Numbered from the stretch's first letter, positions 23,312-31,234 are shown. The stretch is DNA of 31,390 nt from an uncultured Bacteroidales bacterium (GCA_937892255.1 CALAUL010000103.1:1-31390); one strand, 5' to 3'. Numbers and translations are program-made. The notes: a model not told the origin generated them from the sequence alone.

Positions 23312-23319
23312 CAAAGATA
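23312..23319 (-). promoter_or_regulatory. -7 element upstream of der
   Basis: The minus strand reads TATCTTTG, matching TAnnTTTG, 65 bases before the der start codon. The -33 position lacks a clear TTTG. Confidence 0.5.
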
Positions 23320-23404
23320 TGAAAAAGATTGTGCATTTTCACTTTGCCACTGCAGTATGTCGTCTCTCTTTTCTCAGATTGGAGATAAATCATATTTGAG
23401 ACAA

Positions 23405-23455
23405 GAAAAAACAAGCCCCAATAGTTACGATTTTGTTGTAACGTTTGGGTCTTGT
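23405..23455 (-). terminator. Terminator of fabI
   Basis: On the minus strand ACAAG-a-CCCAA-a-cGTTAC pairs with GTAAC-ta-TTGGG-g-CTTGT (arms about 23455-23437 and 23429-23411), a long stem with a few unpaired bases, followed by TTTTTT. It begins 20 bases after the fabI stop and precedes the der promoter. Confidence 0.8.
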
Positions 23456-23475
23456 AAATCTTTGTGTCGAGTTTG

Positions 23476-24324
23476 TTAGTTTGGGGTGTTGTTTGTTGTC
23501 TCTTCGCCAAAGCTCTTGTTGTACTGAGTCATGGCTTTCATTGACATGCCGATGCTTGAGAAGCCTCCATCATGGAAAAGGTTTTGCATGGTTATCTTCT
23601 TTGTTAGGTCAGAGAACATCGTCACGCAGAAGTATGCACAATCTTCAGCCGATGCATTTCCAAGGGGAGACATGCGTTCTGAAAAGTCCATCAATCCGTC
23701 GAAGCCTTTAACTCCGGAGCCTGCCGTTGTCATTGTTGGCGACTGTGATATGGTGTTGATACGAACCCTCTTCTCTCTGCCATAGATATAGCCAAATGAA
23801 CGTGCTATAGATTCCAAAAGTGCTTTGGCGTCAGCCATGTCGTTGTAACCGTAGAATGTACGTTGTGCCGCTACATATGAAAGAGCTACTACTGAACCCC
23901 ATTCGCTGATTGCGTCCATCTGATATGCTACTTGCAACATCTTGTGAAACGATATGGCTGATATGTCTAATGTCTTGTTTAGAAAAGTGTAATCTAAGTC
24001 GTAGTATAAGCGGTGTTTGCGCACATTGAGTGACATGCCGATAGAGTGGAGTACAAAGTCTATTTTACCACCGAGAATCTCCATTGAACGCTCGAAAACG
24101 TGCTTCAGATCGTCAACATTTGTGGCGTCAGCAGGAATGAGTTCTGCATCACACATTTTACTAAGTTCCATGACTTCTCCCATACGACATGCAACAGCCG
24201 TGTTGGACAATGTAAATGTTGCACCTTGTGCCTTTGCAAACTCAGCAACTTTCCATGCAATTGACTTGTCGTTGAGTGCTCCAAAAATTATACCTCTTTT
24301 ACCTTCGAGGAGATTTGTTACCAT
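23476..24324 (-). CDS. fabI: Enoyl-[acyl-carrier-protein] reductase (NADH)
   Basis: FabI reduces the enoyl-ACP double bond in the last step of each round of type II fatty-acid synthesis. The 282-residue product is a short-chain dehydrogenase-type fold with the FabI cofactor loop LLEGKRGIIFGALNDKSIAW, DFVLHSIG, and the catalytic Tyr160-x6-Lys167 (YNDMADAK) in the order expected. INTISQSPTMTTAGSG corresponds to the substrate-binding loop and the end has LFHDGGFSSIGMS. Translation from ATG 24324 (VTNLLEGKRG) is chosen; the 12 upstream residues in frame would begin before the promoter's expected transcription start near 24344. It stands alone, divergent from degP. Confidence 0.96.
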   Translation of the reverse strand: MVTNLLEGKRGIIFGALNDKSIAWKVAEFAKAQGATFTLSNTAVACRMGEVMELSKMCDAELIPADATNVDDLKHVFERSMEILGGKIDFVLHSIGMSLNVRKHRLYYDLDYTFLNKTLDISAISFHKMLQVAYQMDAISEWGSVVALSYVAAQRTFYGYNDMADAKALLESIARSFGYIYGREKRVRINTISQSPTMTTAGSGVKGFDGLMDFSERMSPLGNASAEDCAYFCVTMFSDLTKKITMQNLFHDGGFSSIGMSMKAMTQYNKSFGEETTNNTPN

Positions 24325-24349
24325 GATATCTATTGTTTTAATTTGAGCA

Positions 24350-24357
24350 CAAAGATA
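24350..24357 (-). promoter_or_regulatory. -7 element of fabI
   Basis: The minus strand reads TATCTTTG (TAnnTTTG), 25 bases before the ATG at 24324. No exact TTTG is found 19-20 bases further up; CATTTTAC is the nearest candidate. Confidence 0.55.
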
Positions 24358-24519
24358 CACGTTATATAAAGAGTAAAATGTTCATAGAATAGAAATAGCG
24401 TTAAAGATTTCAAATATCTAGGTGCTTCCGATTTTATCATGACAAGCCGATACAAACTATTTGCATACGTCTCGCAATTATTGATGTTAATTTTTCTATT
24501 TCAAGTAACTTCTTTCAGA

Positions 24520-24563
24520 TGACATTTTGTCGCTTTGCGTATGGTGAAACTGACATTTTGTCA
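24520..24563 (+). promoter_or_regulatory. Two palindromic sites, likely enhancer for a sigma-54 activator
   Basis: TGACATTTTGTC occurs at 24520-24531 and again at 24551-24562. The second copy extends to TGACA-TTT-TGTCA, a perfect dyad; the first has G in place of the last A. The copies are 31 bases apart, about three helical turns, so they face the same side. They lie about 100-140 bases upstream of the -24 box, where enhancer-binding activators usually bind. The activator itself is not in the window. Confidence 0.6.
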
Positions 24564-24661
24564 TGCGATTAGTTGTCTGCAACGTGCAAGAGTGTCGTTT
24601 TTTTCAACAAACGGAGTTGATAACATTCGTAATGACTGACAATGTGTTCGTTGAAAAGATT

Positions 24662-24678
24662 TTGGCATATAAATTGCA
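24662..24678 (+). promoter_or_regulatory. Sigma-54 (-24/-12) promoter of degP
   Basis: TTGGCA-TATAAA-TTGCA matches the RpoN consensus TTGGCA-N6-TTGCA, with GG and GC at the obligatory spacing. Transcription should start about 12 bases after the GC, near 24689, 53 bases before the degP ATG. A poorer sigma-A-like TACATTTTTG overlaps just downstream. Confidence 0.7.
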
Positions 24679-24741
24679 TACTACATTTTTGCGATGTTGA
24701 GTATTTAATCGACAAAAGACAAACAACAAAAAAATAAGACT

Positions 24742-26229
24742 ATGGAAATCAAGAAGTATGCATTAGCTGTTATGGTCTCAATGGGCTGTGCTGCATTTGG
24801 GGCCTATTTATACTCTCGCTATGATATAGCGACATCTCAGAACAATATTGCGGCAGTAGATTCTATGCCTTTTCAAAGTGCCATAGGTCATTTTACTGCA
24901 CAAAACTATGCTCCGACGGACTTTACCCAAGCGGCAGAAGCAAGTGTAAACGCTGTTGTCCATGTGCGTATTATGAAGAATTTACAAAATCGCACTTACG
25001 GATATGGCGATGGTATGGATCCTCTGTTGCACTTCTTTTTCGGTCCGCGTCAGCAAGCACCTCAGTATCCTCAACGACCACAAGAAGCAGGAAGCGGTTC
25101 GGGTGTCATTATAAGCAATGACGGCTATATCGTTACGAATAATCATGTCATCGAAAGTGCAGATGAAATAGAGGTGACACTCAACGATAAACGTACATTC
25201 ACAGCTACATTGGTGGGTACAGACCCAACGACAGATATAGCATTGCTCAAGATTGATGCAGAGAACCTCCACTCCATAAGCTTCGGAAACTCTGATGCGA
25301 TGAAGGTTGGAGAGTGGGTTTTAGCTGTGGGAAATCCGTTTAACCTAACATCAACGGTTACGGCTGGAATCATAAGTGCAAAATCACGAAATATAGGCAT
25401 TATCGGTTCGGGTCACAATCAAATGAGCATAGAGTCATTCATTCAGACAGATGCAGCTGTCAACCCAGGCAATTCGGGCGGAGCCCTTGTAAATACTCGT
25501 GGCGAACTGATAGGAATCAACACCGCTATAGCTTCCACTACAGGCTCTTATAGTGGCTATTCGTTTGCAGTTCCGGCTACGATAGTTCAGAAAGTGACAC
25601 AAGACCTTAAAATGTACGGAGAGGTTCAAAGAGCACTCTTGGGAGTTCAGATACAAGATGTAACATCAGAGATACAGAAGAAACACAATCTCAAAGAAGT
25701 TAAGGGTGTCTATGTTGCGGCTGTTTCGGACGGAGGGGCAGCAAAGGATATAGGAATAGAGAGCGGAGATGTTATATTGTCAGTAGATGGAGAGCCGACA
25801 AATAGTACGGCTGAACTTCAAGAAAAGATAGGTCGCAAACGACCTGGTGAAAACGTCAAAATAGAGTTAATACGAGATGGAGAAACGAAACATTATGTGG
25901 TGACACTTCGTAATATCAAAGGAACAACAGACGTGGTGAAAACGAACATTGAAGACAAACTGTTAGGAGCAACCTTTGAGCAGATAAGCGCTGATGAGCT
26001 TAGTAGGTTACATATAAGGAATGGTATCAAGATTACAAAGTTGGCAGAGGGCAAGCTGAAACAGAGTGGCGTCAAAGAAGGTTATATCATCACGAAAGCT
26101 AATAGGCAACCTATTACTTCGGTAAAAGATTTTGAGCAGATTGTGGCACAAACAAGTGATGGTCTCTTCATTTCAGGGGTATATACAAACGGAAAAGTGG
26201 CATATTATGCAATAAATCTCGAAGAATAG
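24742..26229 (+). CDS. degP: DegP/HtrA-family periplasmic serine endoprotease
   Basis: DegP degrades or refolds damaged envelope proteins. The 495-residue protein begins with an export signal or anchor (KKYALAVMVSMGCAAFGAYLY). The trypsin-like domain carries the full triad: His135 in VTNNHVIES, Asp165 in TDIALLK and Ser245 in NPGNSGGAL. PDZ1 (about 295-385) begins RALLGVQIQDV and contains GGAAKDIGIESGDVILSVDG. A second, more divergent PDZ (about 405-490) contains LKQSGVKEGYIITKANRQP. A Gln/Pro-rich loop (QQAPQYPQRPQEAGSGSG) resembles the LA loop. Length and domain order are typical. It has an apparent sigma-54 promoter with upstream palindromes, and rpoD follows 51 bases downstream. Confidence 0.95.
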   Translation: MEIKKYALAVMVSMGCAAFGAYLYSRYDIATSQNNIAAVDSMPFQSAIGHFTAQNYAPTDFTQAAEASVNAVVHVRIMKNLQNRTYGYGDGMDPLLHFFFGPRQQAPQYPQRPQEAGSGSGVIISNDGYIVTNNHVIESADEIEVTLNDKRTFTATLVGTDPTTDIALLKIDAENLHSISFGNSDAMKVGEWVLAVGNPFNLTSTVTAGIISAKSRNIGIIGSGHNQMSIESFIQTDAAVNPGNSGGALVNTRGELIGINTAIASTTGSYSGYSFAVPATIVQKVTQDLKMYGEVQRALLGVQIQDVTSEIQKKHNLKEVKGVYVAAVSDGGAAKDIGIESGDVILSVDGEPTNSTAELQEKIGRKRPGENVKIELIRDGETKHYVVTLRNIKGTTDVVKTNIEDKLLGATFEQISADELSRLHIRNGIKITKLAEGKLKQSGVKEGYIITKANRQPITSVKDFEQIVAQTSDGLFISGVYTNGKVAYYAINLEE

Positions 26230-26252
26230 CGTGGTATATAAAAAATATTTTA

Positions 26253-26260
26253 TACTTTTG
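26253..26260 (+). promoter_or_regulatory. -7 element of rpoD
   Basis: TACTTTTG is an exact TAnnTTTG box, 20 bases before the rpoD ATG. The -33 region, inside the end of degP, has no TTTG. rpoD could also receive read-through from degP, as no terminator is visible between them. Confidence 0.5.
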
Positions 26261-26280
26261 CGAGAATTTTCTAACGAGGT

Positions 26281-27141
26281 ATGAGACAATTAAAGATTAC
26301 GAAATCTATTACTAATCGAGAGAGCGCCTCTCTTGATAAGTATTTACAAGAGATAGGCCGCGAGGAACTAATCAGTGTAGAAGAAGAAGTTGAGTTGGCT
26401 CAACGCATAAAAAAAGGCGATCAGACTGCTTTAGAGAAATTGACGCGTGCAAATTTGAGATTTGTGGTGTCTGTGGCTAAGCAGTATCAAAATCAGGGTC
26501 TCAGTTTGCCTGACCTTATCAATGAAGGTAACCTCGGACTTATTAAGGCAGCAGAGAAGTTTGACGAAACACGCGGTTTTAAGTTTATTTCTTATGCTGT
26601 GTGGTGGATAAGGCAGTCGATATTGCAGGCTTTGGCAGAACAGTCTCGTATAGTGCGTCTACCTCTTAATCAGGTTGGCTCTTTGAATAAAATCAATAAG
26701 GCTTTTTCAAAGTTCGAGCAAGAGAATGAGCGCAGACCATCAGCAGAAGAGTTGGCAGATCAATTGGAGTTGCCGGCAGATAAGGTTCAGGATACAATGC
26801 GTGTGGCAGGCCGTCATGTCTCGGTAGATGCTCCTTTTTCTGAAGGTGAAGAGAATAATCTTCTCGATGTCTTGGTAAATCATGACTCTCCAAATGCAGA
26901 CAGAGCTCTTATCAATGAGTCGTTGTCAAAAGAGATAGAACGTGCTTTGGGTACGCTTACCGAACGAGAGAGTGATATCGTTAAGTTATTCTTCGGGATC
27001 GGAGAACAAGAGATGACTCTTGAGGAAATAGGCGAGCGTTTTGGCCTTACTCGTGAACGAGTGCGTCAAATCAAGGAGAAAGCTATTCGCCGTTTGCGTC
27101 ATACGTCAAGAAGCAAGTTGCTTAAGTCGTATTTAGGTTGA
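26281..27141 (+). CDS. rpoD: Primary RNA polymerase sigma factor
   Basis: This 286-residue protein is the housekeeping sigma-70-family factor of the Bacteroidota type. It lacks region 1.1 and starts nearly at region 1.2 (ASLDKYLQEIGREELIS). Region 2 carries LRFVVSVAKQYQNQGLSLPDLINEGNLGL, with GFKFISYAVWWIRQSI for -7 recognition and melting. Region 3 (IVRLPLNQVGSLNKI) and region 4 with the helix-turn-helix EEIGERFGLTRERVRQIKEK complete it. Length and sequence suit the sole primary sigma of the phylum, the factor that reads the TTTG / TAnnTTTG promoters found around this window. A strong hairpin follows. Confidence 0.96.
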   Translation: MRQLKITKSITNRESASLDKYLQEIGREELISVEEEVELAQRIKKGDQTALEKLTRANLRFVVSVAKQYQNQGLSLPDLINEGNLGLIKAAEKFDETRGFKFISYAVWWIRQSILQALAEQSRIVRLPLNQVGSLNKINKAFSKFEQENERRPSAEELADQLELPADKVQDTMRVAGRHVSVDAPFSEGEENNLLDVLVNHDSPNADRALINESLSKEIERALGTLTERESDIVKLFFGIGEQEMTLEEIGERFGLTRERVRQIKEKAIRRLRHTSRSKLLKSYLG

Positions 27142-27173
27142 GGTTTTTCAATTTGAATTAATCTGAGATAATT

Positions 27174-27211
27174 AACACCTCGATGTCGATAATGACTTCG
27201 GGGTGTTTTTT
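27174..27211 (+). terminator. Terminator of rpoD
   Basis: AACACCTCGA (27174-27183) pairs with TCGGGGTGTT (27198-27207), ten pairs with one G-U, loop 14 bases, followed by a T-run to 27211. It lies between the convergent rpoD and TrmH-type genes. Confidence 0.87.
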
Positions 27212-27215
27212 GTTG

Positions 27216-27722
27216 TTACATCAGCCATTGTCTAACCCATTCGAAGAAGACTACAGAAGCGGCGTGCGAAACATTCATAGACGTTGCCGGACCTGTCATG
27301 GGTATATGTACGTGAATGGGGCATTTGTCGAGTAGTTCTTGTCTTATCCCGTGCATTTCGTTGCCTAAGATGAATACCGATTTTTTGGGAAGTATGGTCT
27401 TGTATAGATTTGATGAAGTGCTTGATGTCTCAATGGCTATGAGGGTGAAATCAGCCGGAATGTGATTGTCTAATTCTTCTTTTGTTATGCGTATGAGTTC
27501 CACGTAATCCCAGGCCATGCAGGCTGTCTTACGTATTTTACTCTCTTTGAGAGGAATCTCTTCTATGCTTATCACCTTGCGTATGCCTATATTTGCAGCC
27601 AATCGTATTAGATTGCCGATATTTTCGGGAGTCCTTATCAAGTCGCCAACAATGATAGGTGGAGTCTCTAATGGTTCTGCTTGTCCGTTGTTAAATAGTA
27701 CTCGAGAATCGTTTAGTTCCAT
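27216..27722 (-). CDS. SpoU/TrmH-family RNA 2'-O-methyltransferase
   Basis: This 168-residue protein is a SPOUT-class methyltransferase that puts a methyl group on a ribose 2'-OH of tRNA or rRNA. The three family motifs are visible: motif 1 RTPENIGNLIRLAANIGI (with the key Asn), motif 2 VFILGNEMHGIRQELLDKC, and motif 3 HIPMTGPATSMNVSHAASVV, forming the knotted SAM site. It has no N-terminal substrate-binding domain, so it is of the short type. It begins 3 bases after the cca stop and is the last gene of a five-gene minus-strand operon. The target nucleotide is not inferable. Confidence 0.9.
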   Translation of the reverse strand: MELNDSRVLFNNGQAEPLETPPIIVGDLIRTPENIGNLIRLAANIGIRKVISIEEIPLKESKIRKTACMAWDYVELIRITKEELDNHIPADFTLIAIETSSTSSNLYKTILPKKSVFILGNEMHGIRQELLDKCPIHVHIPMTGPATSMNVSHAASVVFFEWVRQWLM

Positions 27723-27725
27723 TTT

Positions 27726-29168
27726 CTACTTATTTATGTTTTGGGGTTTCAAACCCATTTGATCGGCTAATCCCAACATATACGCATAGGCCTCGTTGTA
27801 GTCATTTTTTATCACTCCGTCCAATATGGCTTCTTTTATGGCGTTCTTCAATTCTCCGACTTCCCTCGATGGTTTCAGTGCAAATATCTCCATTATCATT
27901 TCTCCTGATATGGGAGGTTGGAAGTTGCGTATATGATCTTTTTCTTCTATCTCTTGCAACTTGCGTCTGACAATCTTGAAGTTGCGTAGGTATTTTTGAA
28001 CTTTGTCCTCATTTTTGGAGGTTATGTCGGCTTCGCAAAGCAACATCAGGTCTTCTATGTCATCTCCGGCTTCAAAGAGCAGACGACGCACTGCAGAGTC
28101 TGTGACTATCTCTTCACTTAGAACTATTGGACGCATGTGTAGTCCGACAATTTTTTGTACGTATTTCAGTTTGTCGTTGAGAGGTAGTTTCATGCGAGAG
28201 AAGATTCCGGGAATCATCTTTTCGCCTACGAAGTTGTGGTTGTGAAATGTCCAACCTATCTTGTTGTCGTAGCGTTTGGTTCGAGGTTTGCCTATGTCGT
28301 GGAACAAGGCAGCCCAACGAAGCCAGATGTTGTCGCTGACAGAGGCAACGGAGTCAAGGACTTCCATGGTGTGAAAGAAATTGTCTTTGTGTCCGCGACC
28401 ATTGATTTTTTCTATTCCCTTCAGGGCTTTGAGTTCGGGTATTATATATTCAAGCAATCCTACCTTGTCGAGGATTTTAAAGCCTACCGAAGGTTGAGAT
28501 GCTTTCATCATTTTCATCATTTCGTCGCAGATGCGTTCTTTTGATATTATCTCTATTCGTTGAGCTGTAGATATTAGGCCTTCAAATGTTTTCTCTTCTA
28601 TTTGGAAGCCTAAGCATGTTGCGAAGCGTACAGCTCTCATCATGCGTAGTGGGTCGTCGGAAAATGTTATTTGAGGGTCAAGTGGCGTGCGGATTATTCT
28701 TTTTTCGAGGTCGGCAAGTCCATCGAAAGGGTCTATCAGGTCGCCGAAGGTGTCTTGCATTAAGCTCAGAGCAAGTGCGTTGATGGTGAAGTCTCGTCTG
28801 TTTTGATCATCTTCGAGTGTTCCGTCTTCAACAATAGGCTTGCGGGAGTCGGCTCTGTACGATTCGCGTCGTGCTCCGACGAATTCGACTTCCACATCTT
28901 TTATTCTGAGCATCGCTGTTCCGAATGATTTGAATACAGACAGATGTGCTCCTCTGAAGTGTGTGGCGACGTCGGTGGCTAACTTTATTCCACTTCCTAC
29001 AACAACGATGTCTATGTCTTTTGATTTTCTGCCTAATATCAAGTCACGTACAAAGCCTCCTATGACGAAAGCTTTCTCCCCTGTTTGTGACGTTATCTCA
29101 GATACGACTTTAAAAACAGGGTGGTATAATGCTTCTGTGTAGTTATTTGATTTTGTAATATTTGCCAT
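27726..29168 (-). CDS. cca: CCA tRNA nucleotidyltransferase with HD domain
   Basis: This 480-residue protein adds or repairs the 3'-CCA of tRNAs. The class II nucleotidyltransferase head has VIGGFVRDLILGR at 35-47, the metal-binding KDIDIVVVG (Asp51, Asp53), RRDFTINALAL, and DPLRMMRAVRFATCLGF. The C-terminal half has an HD phosphohydrolase domain with FHDIGKPRTKR (His290-Asp291) and HNHNFVGEKM. This arrangement is usual in the bacterial enzymes with HD domains. None of the complete tRNA genes in this window encodes CCA, which agrees with an active enzyme. The start ATG 29168 overlaps the previous small gene by 26 bases; the product could also be a poly(A) polymerase-like relative, but the CCA role is far more likely. 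Confidence 0.93.
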   Translation of the reverse strand: MANITKSNNYTEALYHPVFKVVSEITSQTGEKAFVIGGFVRDLILGRKSKDIDIVVVGSGIKLATDVATHFRGAHLSVFKSFGTAMLRIKDVEVEFVGARRESYRADSRKPIVEDGTLEDDQNRRDFTINALALSLMQDTFGDLIDPFDGLADLEKRIIRTPLDPQITFSDDPLRMMRAVRFATCLGFQIEEKTFEGLISTAQRIEIISKERICDEMMKMMKASQPSVGFKILDKVGLLEYIIPELKALKGIEKINGRGHKDNFFHTMEVLDSVASVSDNIWLRWAALFHDIGKPRTKRYDNKIGWTFHNHNFVGEKMIPGIFSRMKLPLNDKLKYVQKIVGLHMRPIVLSEEIVTDSAVRRLLFEAGDDIEDLMLLCEADITSKNEDKVQKYLRNFKIVRRKLQEIEEKDHIRNFQPPISGEMIMEIFALKPSREVGELKNAIKEAILDGVIKNDYNEAYAYMLGLADQMGLKPQNINK

Positions 29169-29498
29169 CTCTATACTCTATGTTGATGCCCGAAATGTTC
29201 TGTTGTTTTGTCTCTATGTTCAGTAGTACGATTACGTCAGTTTTCTCTTTCCTTTGAGCTAATTCCCATTCGTAATCGTCGCATAGTACAACAGTCATGT
29301 CTAAGGCTTTAGGATGAAGTTCTTCGGCTAATAGCCACTCTTCTTTGTTTGTGGTGAGTAAAGTTGTCTTTGCGCTATGTCTGGCAAGAGTTCGAGCTAA
29401 CAGACCATTGTCATCAGCTCCGACTACTACGACTTTTACCCCCAACATTTGTCCGTACCATGGCGACTCTAAATCTTGACAATATCTTCTATTGTCAT
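29143..29498 (-). pseudogene. Small conserved-looking gene with a probable one-base frameshift
   Basis: No family is recognised. A good start, ATG at 29498, lies 3 bases after the GT2 stop and reads MTIEDIVKI, then meets TAG. One frame over, directly at that point, translation continues LESPWYGQMLGVKVVVVGADD and stays open to 29143. Joining them would need one extra T in the run at 29471-29473. The joined protein would be about 118 residues with a Rossmann-like beginning (VKVVVVGADDNGLLARTLA) and an end YRDGKYYKIK. Without a frameshift, the gene can start only at ATG 29448 and gives 101 residues, which would drop the first helix. The longer open frame up to 29619 is a shadow of the GT2 gene. 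The cause may be a sequencing error, a real mutation, or a shorter true protein. Confidence 0.55.
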
Positions 29499-29501
29499 TG
29501 G

Positions 29502-30464
29502 CTAATCCTCTATTTTGAGTTTTGCGGAGATGAGGAACGTGTCTCTGTCGGGAGCGTTTCGAGTTATCAGTTCGGCTAAGAATCCGGCCAAAAACAGTTG
29601 AGTTCCCATGAGCATGCATGTCAGTGCGAGATAAAAGTAGGCACTCTTTGTTACCAACAACGCATCAATGTCGTGATATACAAACCATAGCTTCTTTGCG
29701 CCTAACCAGAAGGCTGACAAGAATCCGAGGAAAAACATGGCTGTTCCAAGCGAACCGAAGAGGTGCATAGGTCGTTTGCCAAATTTTGACATGAAAGATA
29801 CCGACATTAAGTCAAGAAAGCCTTTTATGGTTCGTTCGATACCGAATTTCGATACACCGAATTTGCGTTCATAGTGCGTCACGATCTTTTCTGTTATTTT
29901 TCCAAATCCCGCTTGTTTTGCCAATATTGGAATATATCTGTGCATTTCGCCATATACCTCGATAGATTTGATTACATCGCTTTTGTAGGCTTTCAGTCCG
30001 CAGTTGAAATCGTGCAAGGGAATACCTGACATCTTGCGAGTAACGTTATTAAAGAGCCTTGAAGGTAAAGTCTTGCTCAGTGGGTCATGACGTACTTTTT
30101 TCCAACCACTTACAAGGTCGTAACCATCTTCCAATATCATTCTCATCAATTCCGGAATCTCGTCGGGACTATCTTGTAGGTCAGCATCCATCGTTATCAC
30201 AATGCGACCTCGTGCAGCTTTGAAGCCCACATTCAGTGCTGCAGATTTGCCATAGTTTCGACGGAAGCAGATTCCTTTAACTTCTTCGTGTTCAAGAGCC
30301 AACTCTTCAGTTTTTTCCCACGAACCATCGCTGCTACCATCGTCGACAATTATTATCTCATACGTATAACTTGTAGTGTTCATTACTCGAGCAATCCATG
30401 CTACCAACTCCGGAAGCGACTCTACCTCATTGTATGAAGGCACAACTATAGAAAGATCTATCAT
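29502..30464 (-). CDS. GT2-family glycosyltransferase, DPM1/GtrB-like, membrane-anchored
   Basis: This 320-residue protein has a GT-A domain with LSIVVPSYNE at the start, IIIVDDGSSDGS near 38-49 and TMDADLQDSPDEI carrying the DxD metal site. A CGLKAYKSDV region follows, where polyprenyl-phosphate sugar transferases hold their acceptor site. Two C-terminal membrane helices (about 232-255, LFGSLGTAMFFLGFLSAFWLG, and 268-290, FYLALTCMLMGTQLFLAGF) match the GtrB/DPM1-like group that makes lipid-linked sugar monophosphates on the inner membrane. It is the second gene of the DUF4199 operon, 16 bases after it. The sugar is unknown. Confidence 0.92.
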   Translation of the reverse strand: MIDLSIVVPSYNEVESLPELVAWIARVMNTTSYTYEIIIVDDGSSDGSWEKTEELALEHEEVKGICFRRNYGKSAALNVGFKAARGRIVITMDADLQDSPDEIPELMRMILEDGYDLVSGWKKVRHDPLSKTLPSRLFNNVTRKMSGIPLHDFNCGLKAYKSDVIKSIEVYGEMHRYIPILAKQAGFGKITEKIVTHYERKFGVSKFGIERTIKGFLDLMSVSFMSKFGKRPMHLFGSLGTAMFFLGFLSAFWLGAKKLWFVYHDIDALLVTKSAYFYLALTCMLMGTQLFLAGFLAELITRNAPDRDTFLISAKLKIED

Positions 30465-30480
30465 ATTATGATTCGTTTTT

Positions 30481-30975
30481 TTATTTTTCTTTTATAAACG
30501 CCATTGTGACGGCTGATACTCCTAATCCAAAAAAGAGCATCGAACCCAAATTAATGAGAGAAGCGTTGATGGGTGAGTACATAGTCTTTATGGTCTGTGC
30601 AGACTGTTCTATTCCGTTTGCAGAAGGGAGACTCTCAATGATGGCGCACTCTCGAGCGATCATCGATGTCGCATACTCAACGTCTGACATTGTGAAGTAC
30701 GTAGCCAAAGCCAATACGATGCCACCTACGAATGACATCGCAAGCCCAAGTTTTAAACCCTTGGCTATTGTGAACTTGCAAAAGCAATACTTCTTCTTGT
30801 AGCGAATAAAAAAGAGAACTATTATTAATATCGATACAATGTCCTTTAAATATGGGGTTACTAAGAATCGCAAGCAATCTATTGACCAGTAGTCGGTTAA
30901 TAAAATCGTGATGTGCCAAAAGCCAAGCACAAGACCACATACTGCGGCGTATCTTATGTATGAAAATTTATCCAT
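30481..30975 (-). CDS. DUF4199 membrane protein
   Basis: This 164-residue integral membrane protein has the four-helix pattern of the Bacteroidota family DUF4199: helices at about 8-28 (AAVCGLVLGFWHITILL), 43-58 (IVSILIIVLFFIRY), 72-92 (LGLAMSFVGGIVLALATYF) and 140-160 (GSMLFFGLGVSAVTMAFI). It commonly precedes a GT2 gene like the one here, and a role with that transferase in lipid-linked sugar synthesis is possible, but its function is unknown. It is the first gene of the minus-strand operon and has an excellent promoter upstream. Confidence 0.87.
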   Translation of the reverse strand: MDKFSYIRYAAVCGLVLGFWHITILLTDYWSIDCLRFLVTPYLKDIVSILIIVLFFIRYKKKYCFCKFTIAKGLKLGLAMSFVGGIVLALATYFTMSDVEYATSMIARECAIIESLPSANGIEQSAQTIKTMYSPINASLINLGSMLFFGLGVSAVTMAFIKEK

Positions 30976-31001
30976 CTAATGTCTTATTCTAAATAAAGCC
31001 T

Positions 31002-31032
31002 CAAAGGTATCAAAAAATATCAATGACGCAAA
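31002..31032 (-). promoter_or_regulatory. Promoter of the DUF4199-GT2-cca-trmH operon
   Basis: On the minus strand TTTG (plus 31032-31029), a 19-base spacer and TACCTTTG (plus 31009-31002) make a full consensus promoter. Transcription should start near 30996, giving a leader of about 20 bases. Confidence 0.8.
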
Positions 31033-31176
31033 AGTTATGAAGTCCGTTTTATGTATAAATAGATTTTGTAATAGAGAAAACAAAATTGTATTGTAAAATG
31101 ATGTGTGGAGAAGAGAATTTTTTCTCTTTGAAAATCAAATTAATAAAACGAAGTATAAAAAAAGTTCGTTAAAACA

Positions 31177-31208
31177 TTTGCATAGTAAAAAAACTTGCCA
31201 TACATTTG
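31177..31208 (+). promoter_or_regulatory. Promoter of the SRP RNA gene
   Basis: TTTG at 31177-31180, a 20-base spacer and TACATTTG at 31201-31208 match the Bacteroidota consensus exactly. The expected start, about 31214, lies 20 bases before the closing stem of the RNA. Confidence 0.8.
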
Positions 31209-31234
31209 CACTCGCAAACAAGCAAAGAGCAAAC

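Larger units (their letters stand above)
24325..24741. other. fabI-degP divergent regulatory region
   Basis: This 417-base gap carries no open frame of interest but is rich in regulatory-looking sequence. It holds the fabI -7 element, two TGACATTTTGTC palindromes at 24520 and 24551, an 8-base inverted repeat TTTTCAAC / GTTGAAAA (24601-24608 and 24650-24657), and a sigma-54-type -24/-12 element at 24662-24678. The palindromes and the promoter are described separately. Confidence 0.7.

Noticed and set aside
24661..24691. Sigma-A promoter for degP (TTTG ... TACATTTTTG)
   Set aside because: The spacing is 17 rather than 19-20 and the -7 box has two extra T, whereas the overlapping -24/-12 element is a full match. 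It may still contribute, so it is not listed as a feature.
29499..29619. N-terminal extension of the small gene upstream of cca to position 29619
   Set aside because: That part lies within the GT2 coding region in another frame and reads as a shadow rich in Arg and His.
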